Source of the DNA: Streptomyces sp. CA-210063
GTDB lineage: Bacteria > Actinomycetota > Actinomycetes > Streptomycetales > Streptomycetaceae
Assembly (NCBI RefSeq): GCF_024612015.1
Contig: NZ_CP102512.1
Span: 9,486,001-9,550,000, forward strand
Length of the DNA stretch: 64,000 nt
Reading direction: 5' to 3'
The notes below the pieces were generated by a model that worked only from the letters and a program-made list of their open reading frames with translations, did no database searches and had not been told where the DNA came from. Of the stretch, positions 1-8,403 are shown piece by piece (within the stretch, counting starts at the first letter, position 1; every line of letters starts with the position of its first letter). A program made the translations under genes and the position numbers.

Positions 1-1
1 C

Positions 2-910
2 CGCACCCAGCTTCCGCCACTGCGGGCCGCGAAGTCCGACGAGGACACGGCCGTGGGGCCGGTCGGCGGTGCACTGCCCGCGACCGTGTTCGCCGCGTAC
101 CGGCGCGCGGAGTCGGAGCTCGCGGGCACCGCACCGGGATGCCGGCTGGAATGGCAGTTGCTGGCCGCCATCGGCCAGGTGGAGTCGGGGCAGGCGCATG
201 GCGGCCGGGTGACCTCGGACGGCACGGCCGTGACACCGATCCTCGGCCCCCGGCTGAACGGCGGCGCCTTCGCGGTCATCCGGGACACCGACGGCGGCCG
301 GTACGACGGGGACACGGCGTATGACCGGGCGGTGGGCCCGATGCAGTTCATCCCGTCGACCTGGACCCGCTGGGGCGCGGACGGCAACGGCGACGGACGG
401 GCCGATCCGAACAACGTCTTCGACGCGGCGCTCGCCGCCGGGCGCTATCTGTGCGCGGGCGGGCGGGACCTCTCCGACCCGGCCGACCTGGATCGGGCGA
501 TCCTCGGATACAACCACTCAGCGGCCTATCTGCGGACGGTCAGGGCCTGGTACGCGTACTTCCTGGTGGGGCATCGAGTGGTGCCGGACCAGAGCGCCGG
601 GTCGTCCGCGCGACCGGAACCGTCGCGAGCGAGCAGCACACACGAACCCTCGCCGGAGGCGTCCGAGCGCCCGGGCGCGGGCCCGTCCACGACGCCGTCC
701 ACACCGCCCGCCTCGCCCTCACCCTCCCCCTCCTCCTCTCCCGGCCCGTCTCGTCCGGCGACCGGAGGGGAGGAGCCGCCGCTCCCCGTACCCGATCCGG
801 GCGTGGAGCTGCCCGGCGACGACGTACTGCCCGGTGCCGGCCCACTGACCGGCAACGGTGGGGACACGATGCGCCCGGCCCCCTCCACAACCATGGATAC
901 CGGGCGGTAA
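2..910 (+). CDS. Lytic transglycosylase, 5' end outside window
   Basis: The reading frame is open from the first bases of the window, so the N-terminus (probably a signal peptide) is missing; the GTG at 53 is internal to the open frame. The visible part carries an SLT-type lysozyme fold: AAIGQVESG supplies the presumed catalytic Glu, GPMQFIPSTW is the typical substrate-cleft segment, and NGDGRADPNN followed by ILGYNHS closes the domain at about residue 175. Family members cleave peptidoglycan glycan strands outside the membrane. The last 110 residues are a low-complexity Pro/Ser/Glu/Thr tail ending in GDT..PAPSTTM, as in cell-wall-facing linkers. The ECF sigma gene follows 54 bp downstream on the same strand. 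Assignment to the SLT/MltB-like superfamily is confident; the exact subgroup is not. Confidence 0.8.
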   Translation, partial: RTQLPPLRAAKSDEDTAVGPVGGALPATVFAAYRRAESELAGTAPGCRLEWQLLAAIGQVESGQAHGGRVTSDGTAVTPILGPRLNGGAFAVIRDTDGGRYDGDTAYDRAVGPMQFIPSTWTRWGADGNGDGRADPNNVFDAALAAGRYLCAGGRDLSDPADLDRAILGYNHSAAYLRTVRAWYAYFLVGHRVVPDQSAGSSARPEPSRASSTHEPSPEASERPGAGPSTTPSTPPASPSPSPSSSPGPSRPATGGEEPPLPVPDPGVELPGDDVLPGAGPLTGNGGDTMRPAPSTTMDTGR

Positions 911-964
911 TGTCGCCCCCCGCCGGACGGCACGAGACGGCGGAGTGAGCGCGAAGGGGCCCTC

Positions 965-2149
965 ATGGCGACGGACATGCCTGCTGAGACAGAGGCGGCC
1001 ACAGCGGCTGGGGCAGAGGCGGCCCTGCCTGCCGGGACAGAGGCGGACCACCACCGTTGGCAGCACATGTGGAGCCACCGAGAGCAGTTGCTCAAGGTGG
1101 CCCGGCGCAGGTCGATGAGCCCGGAGGACGCCGAGGACGCCGTGCACGAGGCGATGCTGCGCGCCGCCGAGCGCCCGGACCTCGACGACGAGCGCCTCGG
1201 CGCCTGGCTGACGACCGTGACCATGCGGCTGTGCGTCGACCGGTACCGGCAGGTCAACCGTGAGGCCGAGGTGCGCACCAGCCCCACGCTGATCGCACCG
1301 GGCCCGGTGCCCGTCGAGGAGGCGGTGTGCGACCGGGCCGAGGCGAGGTGGCTGGCCGTGCGCAGCGGGGAGCTGCCCGCCCGGCAGGCGGAGGCGCTGC
1401 GGCTCAAGTCCGAGGACCTGGACGTCGGCCAGGTCGCCACGGAGATGGGGCTGAGCTACCGGACCGTCGAGTCGCTGCTCGCCCGGGCCCGGCGGACGCT
1501 GCGCGCCTCGCTGGCCGGGACGCTCGGGGTGGTGCTGTTTCTGCTCGGGCGCGGACGGCCGCGGGGAGGCGGGAGGGCACAGGCCGTGGCCGTCGCCTCG
1601 ACGGCGGCGACCCTGGCGGTGGCGGGGTTCGTGCTGCCGTACGCGCTCGACGGGAGCGGGGACGGTCCGGCTGCTCCGCGGCCCTCCGTGTCCGGGCCCC
1701 CGGAGGCGCTCACGACCGACGGGGACGGCCGGGTGCGCGCGCCGGAGCCCCGCGAGTCGTCGCCCGAGTCGGCCGCGGCTCCCGGCGACGGTCCGGCGGG
1801 ATCCGCGCCCGACGACGGATCGCTGCTGCCGCTGTCCGTGCCGCCCCTGCCCGAGGCCTCGGTGCCCTTGCTTCCGGGGCTGCCGGCGCCCGAGGTTCCT
1901 GAGGTTCCCGAGGTCCCGGGCGTGCCCGAGCTGCCGGACACGCCAGACATACCGCACATCCCCGATGTCCCCGATGTCCCAGATATGCCGGATGCATCGG
2001 ATGTGCCGGTCGAGTCCGCCGTCCCCTCAGTGACGTCGAGGCCGTCGGTGTCGTCGGTGTCGTCGGTGTCGTCGATGTCGTCGGTTCCGGACACGCCCGT
2101 CGTACCGTCCGCTCCCCTCTCCCTCCCCACCGCGACCGCGCTCCCGTAA
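965..2149 (+). CDS. ECF-type sigma factor with transmembrane, Pro-rich C-terminal extension
   Basis: 394 residues. Residues about 35-105 form sigma region 2 (WSHREQLLKVARRR, AEDAVHEAMLRAAER, TMRLCVDRYR) and about 130-180 region 4 (LPARQAEALRLKSEDL, TYRTVESLLARARRTLR-type helix). This is a complete ECF sigma core. It continues into a basic stretch and one hydrophobic segment (about 200-225), then a tail of about 165 residues rich in Pro, Asp and Val with VPEVPEVPG / IPDVPDVPD triplet repeats and Ser-Val repeats. ECF factors normally end after region 4 at about 180-200 residues. The extension suggests a membrane-tethered sigma factor whose tail lies outside the membrane, with no separate anti-sigma gene beside it. 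ATG start at 965 in a GGGGCCCTC context; no ideal SD. The mce operon starts about 215 bp downstream, so a link to envelope stress is plausible but unproven. Confidence 0.85.
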   Translation: MATDMPAETEAATAAGAEAALPAGTEADHHRWQHMWSHREQLLKVARRRSMSPEDAEDAVHEAMLRAAERPDLDDERLGAWLTTVTMRLCVDRYRQVNREAEVRTSPTLIAPGPVPVEEAVCDRAEARWLAVRSGELPARQAEALRLKSEDLDVGQVATEMGLSYRTVESLLARARRTLRASLAGTLGVVLFLLGRGRPRGGGRAQAVAVASTAATLAVAGFVLPYALDGSGDGPAAPRPSVSGPPEALTTDGDGRVRAPEPRESSPESAAAPGDGPAGSAPDDGSLLPLSVPPLPEASVPLLPGLPAPEVPEVPEVPGVPELPDTPDIPHIPDVPDVPDMPDASDVPVESAVPSVTSRPSVSSVSSVSSMSSVPDTPVVPSAPLSLPTATALP

Positions 2150-2195
2150 ACGCGCAGGTCCGGCGACTCGTAAGACCGCCTGCCCAGCCGTCCGG

Positions 2196-2279
2196 AACCC
2201 GTCCGCGAACCCGTCCGAGGACCCGTCCGCAAACCCGTCCGCGAACCCGTCCGAGGACCCGTCTGCAAACCCGTCCGAA
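2196..2279 (+). repeat. Seven tandem 12-bp repeats upstream of the mce operon
   Basis: Seven contiguous copies of a 12-mer of the form RACCCGTCCGMR run from 2196 to 2279. Variants alternate as gcg/gag/gca, so a 36-bp higher-order period is visible (2208-2243 against 2244-2279). The array sits between the sigma-factor stop (2149) and the ATPase start, ending 85 bp before the latter, that is, in the promoter/leader region of the mce operon. It may be a multi-copy operator or simple slippage; the sequence does not decide. Confidence 0.85.
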
Positions 2280-2363
2280 AAAAATCGGCCTCGCGCGACG
2301 GACGCCCCGCCCCTCCCCGTAGAGCAGATGTCGGAGCTGCTCCACGGCTGAAGGGTGAACCGG

Positions 2364-3308
2364 ATGGGTGTCGAGATCTGTGTGGAAGGGCTGACCAAGT
2401 CCTTCGGTCACCAGGTCATCTGGCAGGACGTCTCGCTGACGCTGCCCGCCGGGGAGGTATCGGTCATGCTCGGCCCCTCGGGCACGGGCAAGTCGGTGTT
2501 CCTCAAGACGCTCGTCGGGCTGCTGAAGCCGGAACGCGGCTCGATCAAGGTCGCCGGGCGGGACATCACGAAGCTCCGTGAGCACGACCTGTACGAGGTG
2601 CGGAAGCTGTTCGGGGTGCTGTTCCAGGACGGCGCGCTGTTCGGCTCGATGAACCTGTACGACAACATCGCCTTCCCGCTGCGCGAGCACACCCGCAAGT
2701 CCGAGAGCCAGGTCCGGCGCATCGTGCTGGAGAAGATGGACATGGTCGGGCTGATCGGCGCCGAGGGGAAACTGCCCGGCGAGATCTCCGGTGGTATGCG
2801 CAAGCGAGCCGGGCTGGCACGGGCCCTGGTCCTGGACCCCGAGATCATCCTCTTCGACGAGCCCGACTCCGGCCTCGACCCCGTACGCGTCGCCTACCTC
2901 AACCAGCTGATCATCGACCTCAACGCGCAGATCGACGCCACCTTCCTGATCGTCACGCACGACATCGCCTCGGCCCGCCAGGTGCCGGACAACATCGGAT
3001 TGCTGTTCCGGCGTGAGCTGGTGATGTTCGGCCCCCGCGAGAAACTGCTGACCAGCGACGAGCCCGTCGTACGCCAGTTTCTGAACGGCCGGATGCAGGG
3101 GCCGATCGGTATGGCGGAGGAGAAGGACGCCGCCCAGGTCGAGCAGGAGCTGGCACAGCTCGGCGACGGCGAGCACACCACGACGCCCGGCAGTCAGGAG
3201 CTGCCTCCCCGCCTGCTGCCGGGTCCGGGCATCACCAGGCCGCCCCGCTGGGAGGCCATCGCCAAGCGGGAGGCCGAACCGCGTCGGCGGGAGGTGGCCG
3301 GAGCGTGA
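2364..3308 (+). CDS. mkl: Mce ABC importer ATPase (MlaF/Mkl family)
   Basis: Cytoplasmic ATPase that drives Mce-type lipid import. Walker A is GPSGTGKS, the Q-loop region is GVLFQDGALFGS, the signature is ISGGMRKRAGLAR (ISGGMxKR is typical of MlaF/Mkl rather than sugar importers), Walker B is EIILFDEPDSGLDP and the H-loop is IVTHD. 314 residues, the usual family length, with a charged C-terminal extension after residue 270. The start at 2364 (ATG) is preferred over the GTG at 2355 because AAGGGTG lies 6-7 bases before it. First gene of a run in which nearly every stop overlaps the next start, ending at 13489. Usual substrates of actinobacterial Mce systems are sterols, fatty acids or other lipids; the substrate here is unknown. 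Confidence 0.93.
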   Translation: MGVEICVEGLTKSFGHQVIWQDVSLTLPAGEVSVMLGPSGTGKSVFLKTLVGLLKPERGSIKVAGRDITKLREHDLYEVRKLFGVLFQDGALFGSMNLYDNIAFPLREHTRKSESQVRRIVLEKMDMVGLIGAEGKLPGEISGGMRKRAGLARALVLDPEIILFDEPDSGLDPVRVAYLNQLIIDLNAQIDATFLIVTHDIASARQVPDNIGLLFRRELVMFGPREKLLTSDEPVVRQFLNGRMQGPIGMAEEKDAAQVEQELAQLGDGEHTTTPGSQELPPRLLPGPGITRPPRWEAIAKREAEPRRREVAGA

Positions 3309-4075
3309 GCCTGTCGCCGACCGGAGCGCTGCGGCACTCGGGCAACCTCTTCGCCATGGCGTTGGACGTCGTGCGGACCATCCCCCGACGGCCGTTCCAG
3401 GCGCGGGAGTTCATCCAGCAGACGTGGTTCGTCGCGAGCGTCACGATCCTGCCCACGGCCCTCGTGTCGATCCCCTTCGGGGCCGTCATCGCCCTCCAGA
3501 TAGGCAGCCTGACCCGGCAACTCGGCGCCCAGTCCTTCGCGGGTGCCGCCTCCGTCCTCGCCGTCCTGCGGGAGGCCTCGCCGATCGTCACCGCGCTGCT
3601 GATCGCGGGCGCGGGCGGTACGGCGATCTGCGCGGACCTCGGGGCGCGCAAGATCCGGGACGAGATCGACGCCATGCAGGTACTCGGCATCGACCCGATC
3701 CACCGGCTGGTCGTACCCCGCGTACTGGCCTCCATGGTGGTGGCCGTGCTGCTCAACGGCCTGGTGTCGGTCGTGGGCGTGGCCGGCGGCTACTTCTTCA
3801 ACGTGATCCTCCAGAACGGCACGCCCGGCGCGTATCTGGCGTCCTTCACCACCCTCGCCCAGCTCTCCGACCTGTGGGCGGCGGAGGTGAAGGCGCTGGT
3901 GTTCGGGGCGATCGCCGGGATCGTCGCCTCGTACAAGGGGCTCACCGCGAAGGGCGGACCCAAGGGCGTCGGCGACGCGGTCAACCAGTCCGTGGTGATC
4001 ACCTTCATGTTGCTGTTCGTGACCAACTTCGTGATGACCGCGGTGTACTTCCAAGTCGTCCCGCAGAGGGGCTGA
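3305..4075 (+). CDS. yrbEA: Mce importer permease YrbE/MlaE, first copy
   Basis: 256-residue MlaE-family inner-membrane permease with about five hydrophobic segments and the conserved family stretches IVTALLIAGAGG, DLGARKIRDEIDAM (EQ-loop type ATPase contact) and ALVFGAIAGIVASYKG. Starts with GTG overlapping the ATPase stop by 4 bp, so translation is probably coupled. Pairs with the next gene as a YrbEA/YrbEB heterodimer in the membrane, through which lipid delivered by the Mce tunnel enters. No oddities in sequence or length. Confidence 0.93.
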   Translation: MSLSPTGALRHSGNLFAMALDVVRTIPRRPFQAREFIQQTWFVASVTILPTALVSIPFGAVIALQIGSLTRQLGAQSFAGAASVLAVLREASPIVTALLIAGAGGTAICADLGARKIRDEIDAMQVLGIDPIHRLVVPRVLASMVVAVLLNGLVSVVGVAGGYFFNVILQNGTPGAYLASFTTLAQLSDLWAAEVKALVFGAIAGIVASYKGLTAKGGPKGVGDAVNQSVVITFMLLFVTNFVMTAVYFQVVPQRG

Positions 4076-4086
4076 GGGAACCGACG

Positions 4087-4911
4087 ATGCGACCTCTACG
4101 ACTCCTCGACCGCCCGCTCCGCTCGCTGGAGGAGCTGGGCACCCAACTCTCCTTCTACGGCCGCTCGCTCGCGTGGACCGGCCGCACCCTGCGCCGCTAC
4201 AAGAAGGAGATCGTGCGGCTGCTCGCCGAGGTGAGCTTCGGGCGCGGGGCACTGGCCGTCGTCGGCGGCACGGTCGGCGTCATCGCCTTCCTGTCGTTCT
4301 TCACCGGCACCGAGGTGGGCCTCCAGGGCTACGCGGCCCTCAACCAGCTCGGCACCTCCAACTTCGTGGCCTTCCTGTCGGCGTACTTCAACACCCGGGA
4401 GATCGCCCCGCTGGTGGCCGGACTCGCCCTGTCCGCCACGGTCGGCGCCGGCTTCACCGCACAGCTCGGAGCGATGCGGATCAGTGAGGAGACCGACGCC
4501 CTGGAGGTGATGGGCGTGCCCTCGCTGCCGTTCCTGGTGACCACCAGGATGGTCGCCGGTTTCGTCGCCGTGATCCCGCTGTACGTGATCGGCCTGCTGT
4601 CCTCCTACCTCGCCGCCCGCACCATCACCACCGTCTACTACGGGCAGTCGACCGGCACGTACGACCACTACTTCCACCAGTACCTGCCGCCCGTCGACGT
4701 CCTGTGGTCCTTCGGCAAGGTGATCGTCTTCGCCGTACTGATCATCCTGGTGCACTGCTACTACGGCTACTACGCGAGCGGCGGACCCGCCGGGGTCGGC
4801 GTCGCCGTGGGCCGTGCGGTGCGGACCTCGATCGTCGCCATCAACGTCCTGGACTTCTTTCTGAGCCTCGCGATCTGGGGCGCCAACACGACCGTACGGA
4901 TCGCGGGGTGA
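4087..4911 (+). CDS. yrbEB: Mce importer permease YrbE/MlaE, second copy
   Basis: 274 residues, MlaE family. Conserved parts include LVAGLALSATVGAGFTAQLGAM, RISEETDALEVMGV and KVIVFAVLIILVHCYYG. An N-terminal amphipathic stretch of about 50 residues precedes the first membrane helix, common for YrbEB. The ATG at 4087 follows the previous stop by 11 bp with a GAGGGAA-like SD. The longer open frame upstream is a shadow of yrbEA. Second half of the permease heterodimer. Confidence 0.92.
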   Translation: MRPLRLLDRPLRSLEELGTQLSFYGRSLAWTGRTLRRYKKEIVRLLAEVSFGRGALAVVGGTVGVIAFLSFFTGTEVGLQGYAALNQLGTSNFVAFLSAYFNTREIAPLVAGLALSATVGAGFTAQLGAMRISEETDALEVMGVPSLPFLVTTRMVAGFVAVIPLYVIGLLSSYLAARTITTVYYGQSTGTYDHYFHQYLPPVDVLWSFGKVIVFAVLIILVHCYYGYYASGGPAGVGVAVGRAVRTSIVAINVLDFFLSLAIWGANTTVRIAG

Positions 4912-4916
4912 GGTCG

Positions 4917-6164
4917 ATGAGAGTACTGAGACTTCGGTTGTACGGCGTCGCCTTCGTGGCCGTGCTCGCGCTGCTGCTGTCGCTCGCCGTGGCCGTCTAC
5001 CAGCAGGCGTTCACCTCGGTGGTGCGCATCACCCTGGAGGCCGGCAGCCTCGGCAACCAGCTGGATCCGCGCGCCGACGTCAAGCTGCGCGGGCTGCTGG
5101 TCGGCGAGGTCCGCGCGGTGCGCGCGGACGGCGAGAAGGCGACCCTCGACATCGCGCTCAAGCCGGAGCACGTCGCGTTCATCCCGGCGGACGTGCACGC
5201 CCGGCTGCTGCCCAAGACGCTGTTCGGCGAGAAGTACGTCGACCTCGTCGCACCGCGCGGCTCCTCGGCCCGGCCCATCCGCGCCGGGGACGTCATCACC
5301 CAGGACCGTACGAAGGCGGGCATGGAACTGCAGCGGTTGCTGAACGACCTGCTGCCGCTGCTGCGCACGGTCGAGCCGGCCGAACTGAACGCCACACTCT
5401 CGGCGTTCGCCACCGCGCTGGAGGGCCGCGGCGACCGGATCGGAGACAACCTCACCCGCGTCGAAAGCTATCTGCGCCGCCTCAACCCGCATCTGCCGGC
5501 CCTCAAGGAGGACATCTCGCGCTTCGCCGATGTCGCCGAGGTGTACGGGGACGCGGCGCCCGACCTGATGCGGATCCTGCGGAACACGGTCACCACCAGC
5601 CGCACGGTCGTCGAGAAGAAGGACCGGCTGGCCGCCGCGCTCCGCACCACGGCGACCGTCGCGGGCACCGGTGAGAACTTCTTCGACACGAACGGCGACC
5701 GGCTGATCACGCTGGGCCGGGTCTCCCGACCCACCCTGGAACTGTTCGCCCGCTACTCACCCGAGTACCCCTGCCTCCTCGAAGGCCTGGTCCGGCAGGA
5801 GAAGGCGTCCGAGGAGGCGTTCCGGGGCGGCCGGATGCGGATCACCCTCGAAGTCGTACGCCCGCAGGCCGCGTACGAGCCCGGCGAGGAGCCGCGCTAC
5901 GCCGAGCGGTCCGGGCCGGACTGCCGGGGGCTGCCCCGTCCACCGGTGCCCGCACCCCACACGGAGCTCAACGACGGTACGTCGCCCGGCGGTTCGGGCG
6001 GCGCCCTGCCCGGAGGTGCCCACGTGTCCGCCACCGAGGCCGAGCAGCGGGCCGTGGGCTCGCTCGTGGCCCCCGTCCTGGGCGTACCGGCGGACGAGGT
6101 GCCGCCCGTCGCGACCCTGTTGTTCGGCCCGCTGGCCAGGGGAACGGCGGTGAGCGTCGCATGA
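4917..6164 (+). CDS. mceA: Mce family protein, position A
   Basis: 415 residues with one N-terminal signal anchor (VAFVAVLALLLSLAVAVYQ), then the MlaD/Mce domain (about 38-118: DVKLRGLLVGEV, KTLFGEKYVDLV) and a long helical region (about 130-300) expected to build the hexameric lipid tunnel. The C-terminal 90 residues are Pro/Gly-rich with CRGLPRPPVP. ATG at 4917, 5 bp after the yrbEB stop. First of six mce genes in the conserved A-F order. Located in the membrane with the bulk outside the cell. Confidence 0.9.
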   Translation: MRVLRLRLYGVAFVAVLALLLSLAVAVYQQAFTSVVRITLEAGSLGNQLDPRADVKLRGLLVGEVRAVRADGEKATLDIALKPEHVAFIPADVHARLLPKTLFGEKYVDLVAPRGSSARPIRAGDVITQDRTKAGMELQRLLNDLLPLLRTVEPAELNATLSAFATALEGRGDRIGDNLTRVESYLRRLNPHLPALKEDISRFADVAEVYGDAAPDLMRILRNTVTTSRTVVEKKDRLAAALRTTATVAGTGENFFDTNGDRLITLGRVSRPTLELFARYSPEYPCLLEGLVRQEKASEEAFRGGRMRITLEVVRPQAAYEPGEEPRYAERSGPDCRGLPRPPVPAPHTELNDGTSPGGSGGALPGGAHVSATEAEQRAVGSLVAPVLGVPADEVPPVATLLFGPLARGTAVSVA

Positions 6165-7198
6165 GGACCACAGGAGCCCGTCAAGCCGCCGCCCCGCTGG
6201 TGAAGTTCGGCGTCTTCGCGCTGGTCACGATCCTGGCGACGGCCCTGCTCGCCGCCACCATCGTCAACATCTCCTTCGCGCCGAAGGACACCTACCGGGC
6301 GGTGTTCAGCGATGTGACCGGCCTGGAGGAGGGCGACGACATCCGCGTGGCCGGGGTGCGGGTCGGCGAGGTCGAGGGCATCCGGATCAAGGACCGGACG
6401 CTGGCCGAGGTCACCTTCACGGTCATCGCGGACCGCCCACTCCTCACCAGTACCGGCGCGGTCGTCCGCTACCGGAACCTGGTCGGGCAGCGGTACATCG
6501 CGCTCACCGAGGGCGTCGGCGACAGCACCCGGCTGCGGCCCGGCGGCACCATCCCGCTGTCCAGGACCCAGCCCGCGCTGGACCTCAACGCGCTGCTGAA
6601 CGGCTTCAAGCCGCTGTTCGCCGCGCTCAGCCCGAGTGACGTCAACCAGCTCGCCACCGAGATCATCAAAACCCTGCAGGGCGAGGGCGGCACGGTGAAC
6701 AGCCTGCTCGCGCACACGGCGTCGCTCACCACGACGCTCGCCGACCGCGACGAGCTGATCGGCTCCGTGATCGACAACCTCAACTCCGTACTGAAGACGC
6801 TCGACCGGCGCGGTGCCCGCTTCTCCGGGCTGCTGAAGCAACTGCGGCGGGTGATCTCCGGACTGTCCACCGACCGCAAGCCCATCGGGAAGTCCCTGGT
6901 GAGCATCGGCGACCTCACGGAGGCCACGTCGGGGCTCCTGCACGACGCCCGCCCGCCGCTGAAGGACGACATCGCCGGGCTGGGCGAGCTCACCGGAACG
7001 CTGAACAGGAACGAGAAGACCGTGGAGGGCGTCCTGAAGCGGCTGCCGAACAAGCTCACCGAGCTGACGGGGACGGCGTCCTACGGCTCGTGGTTCAACT
7101 TCTACCTCTGCGACTTCGACGGACGGATCGTGCTGCCGAAGACGGAGCAGGTACTCACCCCCGAGTTCCACGTGGCGCGGGCGAGGTGCGGCGCATGA
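6161..7198 (+). CDS. mceB: Mce family protein, position B
   Basis: 345 residues: signal anchor FALVTILATALLAATIVNISF, then the Mce domain (TYRAVFSDVTGLEEGDDIRV, VRYRNLVGQRYIALTEG) and a helical stalk with repeated L/heptad spacing to about residue 310. Ends in a short tail with GSWFNFYLCDF, a motif usual in MceB/MceC. ATG overlaps the mceA stop by 4 bp. Subunit of the extracellular hetero-hexameric tunnel. Confidence 0.9.
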   Translation: MRTTGARQAAAPLVKFGVFALVTILATALLAATIVNISFAPKDTYRAVFSDVTGLEEGDDIRVAGVRVGEVEGIRIKDRTLAEVTFTVIADRPLLTSTGAVVRYRNLVGQRYIALTEGVGDSTRLRPGGTIPLSRTQPALDLNALLNGFKPLFAALSPSDVNQLATEIIKTLQGEGGTVNSLLAHTASLTTTLADRDELIGSVIDNLNSVLKTLDRRGARFSGLLKQLRRVISGLSTDRKPIGKSLVSIGDLTEATSGLLHDARPPLKDDIAGLGELTGTLNRNEKTVEGVLKRLPNKLTELTGTASYGSWFNFYLCDFDGRIVLPKTEQVLTPEFHVARARCGA

Positions 7199-8403
7199 GG
7201 ATCCGCATCGTGCCGCGCAGGACGCGGCGCCGCCGCCCCGAGCCCCTGATGAAGGTGCGCGTCCTGCCACCGAGGCTGCCCGGGCTGTCGAAGCTGCTCG
7301 GACTGCCGAAGCCGCGGCTTCTCCCGCGCGGGAAGCGACGCCCCGAGCCTCTCGTGAAGGTGCGCGTTCTGCCACCGAGGCTGCCGAGGATCAGGCTGCC
7401 CCGGAAGGCGGGCCGCCCGCGGCTGAAGCCGTTCCGGGACCGCAACCCCGTCGTCGTCGGCGCGGTCGGCCTCACCACCCTCGCGCTGCTGACCGTGGCC
7501 GCGTTCAACGCCGACAGCCTGCCGGTGATCGGCGGCGGCGAGACGTACAGCGCCGCCTTCTCGGAGGCGGGCGGCCTCAAGCCGGGCGACGAGGTGCGGA
7601 TCGCCGGGGTCAAGGTCGGCAAGGTCGAGGACGTCGATCTCGACGGCGACCACGTCAAGGTGACCTTCAAGGTCAAGCACGACCCGGACTTCGGCACCGG
7701 GACCGGTGCGTCCATCCGGGTCAAGACGATCCTCGGCGCGAAGTACCTGGCGCTGCACCCGAAGGGACCGGGCCAACTGGAGCCGGGCAGCGAGATCCCG
7801 CTGCGGCGGACGGTGTCCGCGTACGACGTCGTGCAGGCCTTCAGCGACCTGACGACCACGACGGAGGAGGTCGACGCGGAACAGCTCGCCAAGGCGCTGG
7901 ACACGATCTCCACCACCTTCCAGGACTCGCCCGCGGAGGTCCGGGCCTCCATCAAGGGACTGTCACGGATCTCCCGGACGGTGGCCTCGCGCGACAAGGC
8001 GCTGCGCGGGCTCCTCGACCACGCGAACGGGGTCACCGGGGTCCTGGCCGACCACTCGGAGGACTTCTCCGCGCTGGTGAAGGACGGCGACAAGCTGTTC
8101 AAGGAGATCAGCAAGCGGCGCGCCGCGATCCACAAACTGCTCAAGAACTCCGCCCTGCTGGGCATCGAGCTCTCCGGCCTGGTCGAGGACAACCGGGAGG
8201 AGATCGGGCCCGCGCTCAAGAACCTCAACACCTTCGTCAGGATGCTCGAACGCAACCAGGCGAGCCTGGACCGGAGCGTCAAGCTGCTCGCGCCCTACGT
8301 CCGGGTCTTCACCAACACCCTCGGCAACGGCCAGTGGTTCGACTCCTACGTCCAGAACCTGGTCGCCGCCCCGGTGGTGCCACGTACGGGAGGCTCACGA
8401 TGA
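7195..8403 (+). CDS. mceC: Mce family protein, position C, with duplicated basic N-terminal extension
   Basis: 402 residues. The Mce domain begins near residue 118 (TYSAAFSEAGGLKPGDEVRI, ILGAKYLALHPKG) and is followed by a helical stalk ending GNGQWFDSYVQNL. Unlike its neighbours the single membrane helix (about 86-105, VVVGAVGLTTLALLTVAAF) is preceded by about 85 strongly basic residues. Inside that extension RRPEPLxKVRVLPPRLP occurs twice (about 13-29 and 48-64), a direct duplication also visible in DNA at 7231-7280 and 7339-7386. The extension should be cytoplasmic. Start ATG 7195 overlaps the mceB stop by 4 bp, which makes the extension hard to explain as a wrong start. Confidence 0.9.
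   Translation: MRIRIVPRRTRRRRPEPLMKVRVLPPRLPGLSKLLGLPKPRLLPRGKRRPEPLVKVRVLPPRLPRIRLPRKAGRPRLKPFRDRNPVVVGAVGLTTLALLTVAAFNADSLPVIGGGETYSAAFSEAGGLKPGDEVRIAGVKVGKVEDVDLDGDHVKVTFKVKHDPDFGTGTGASIRVKTILGAKYLALHPKGPGQLEPGSEIPLRRTVSAYDVVQAFSDLTTTTEEVDAEQLAKALDTISTTFQDSPAEVRASIKGLSRISRTVASRDKALRGLLDHANGVTGVLADHSEDFSALVKDGDKLFKEISKRRAAIHKLLKNSALLGIELSGLVEDNREEIGPALKNLNTFVRMLERNQASLDRSVKLLAPYVRVFTNTLGNGQWFDSYVQNLVAAPVVPRTGGSR

Noticed and set aside
2196..2279. CRISPR-like array
   Set aside because: Units are contiguous 12-mers without spacers, and there are no cas genes.
3424..4911. A single long frame suggesting a yrbE fusion
   Set aside because: The first 220 codons are yrbEA read out of frame; the true yrbEB begins at 4087.
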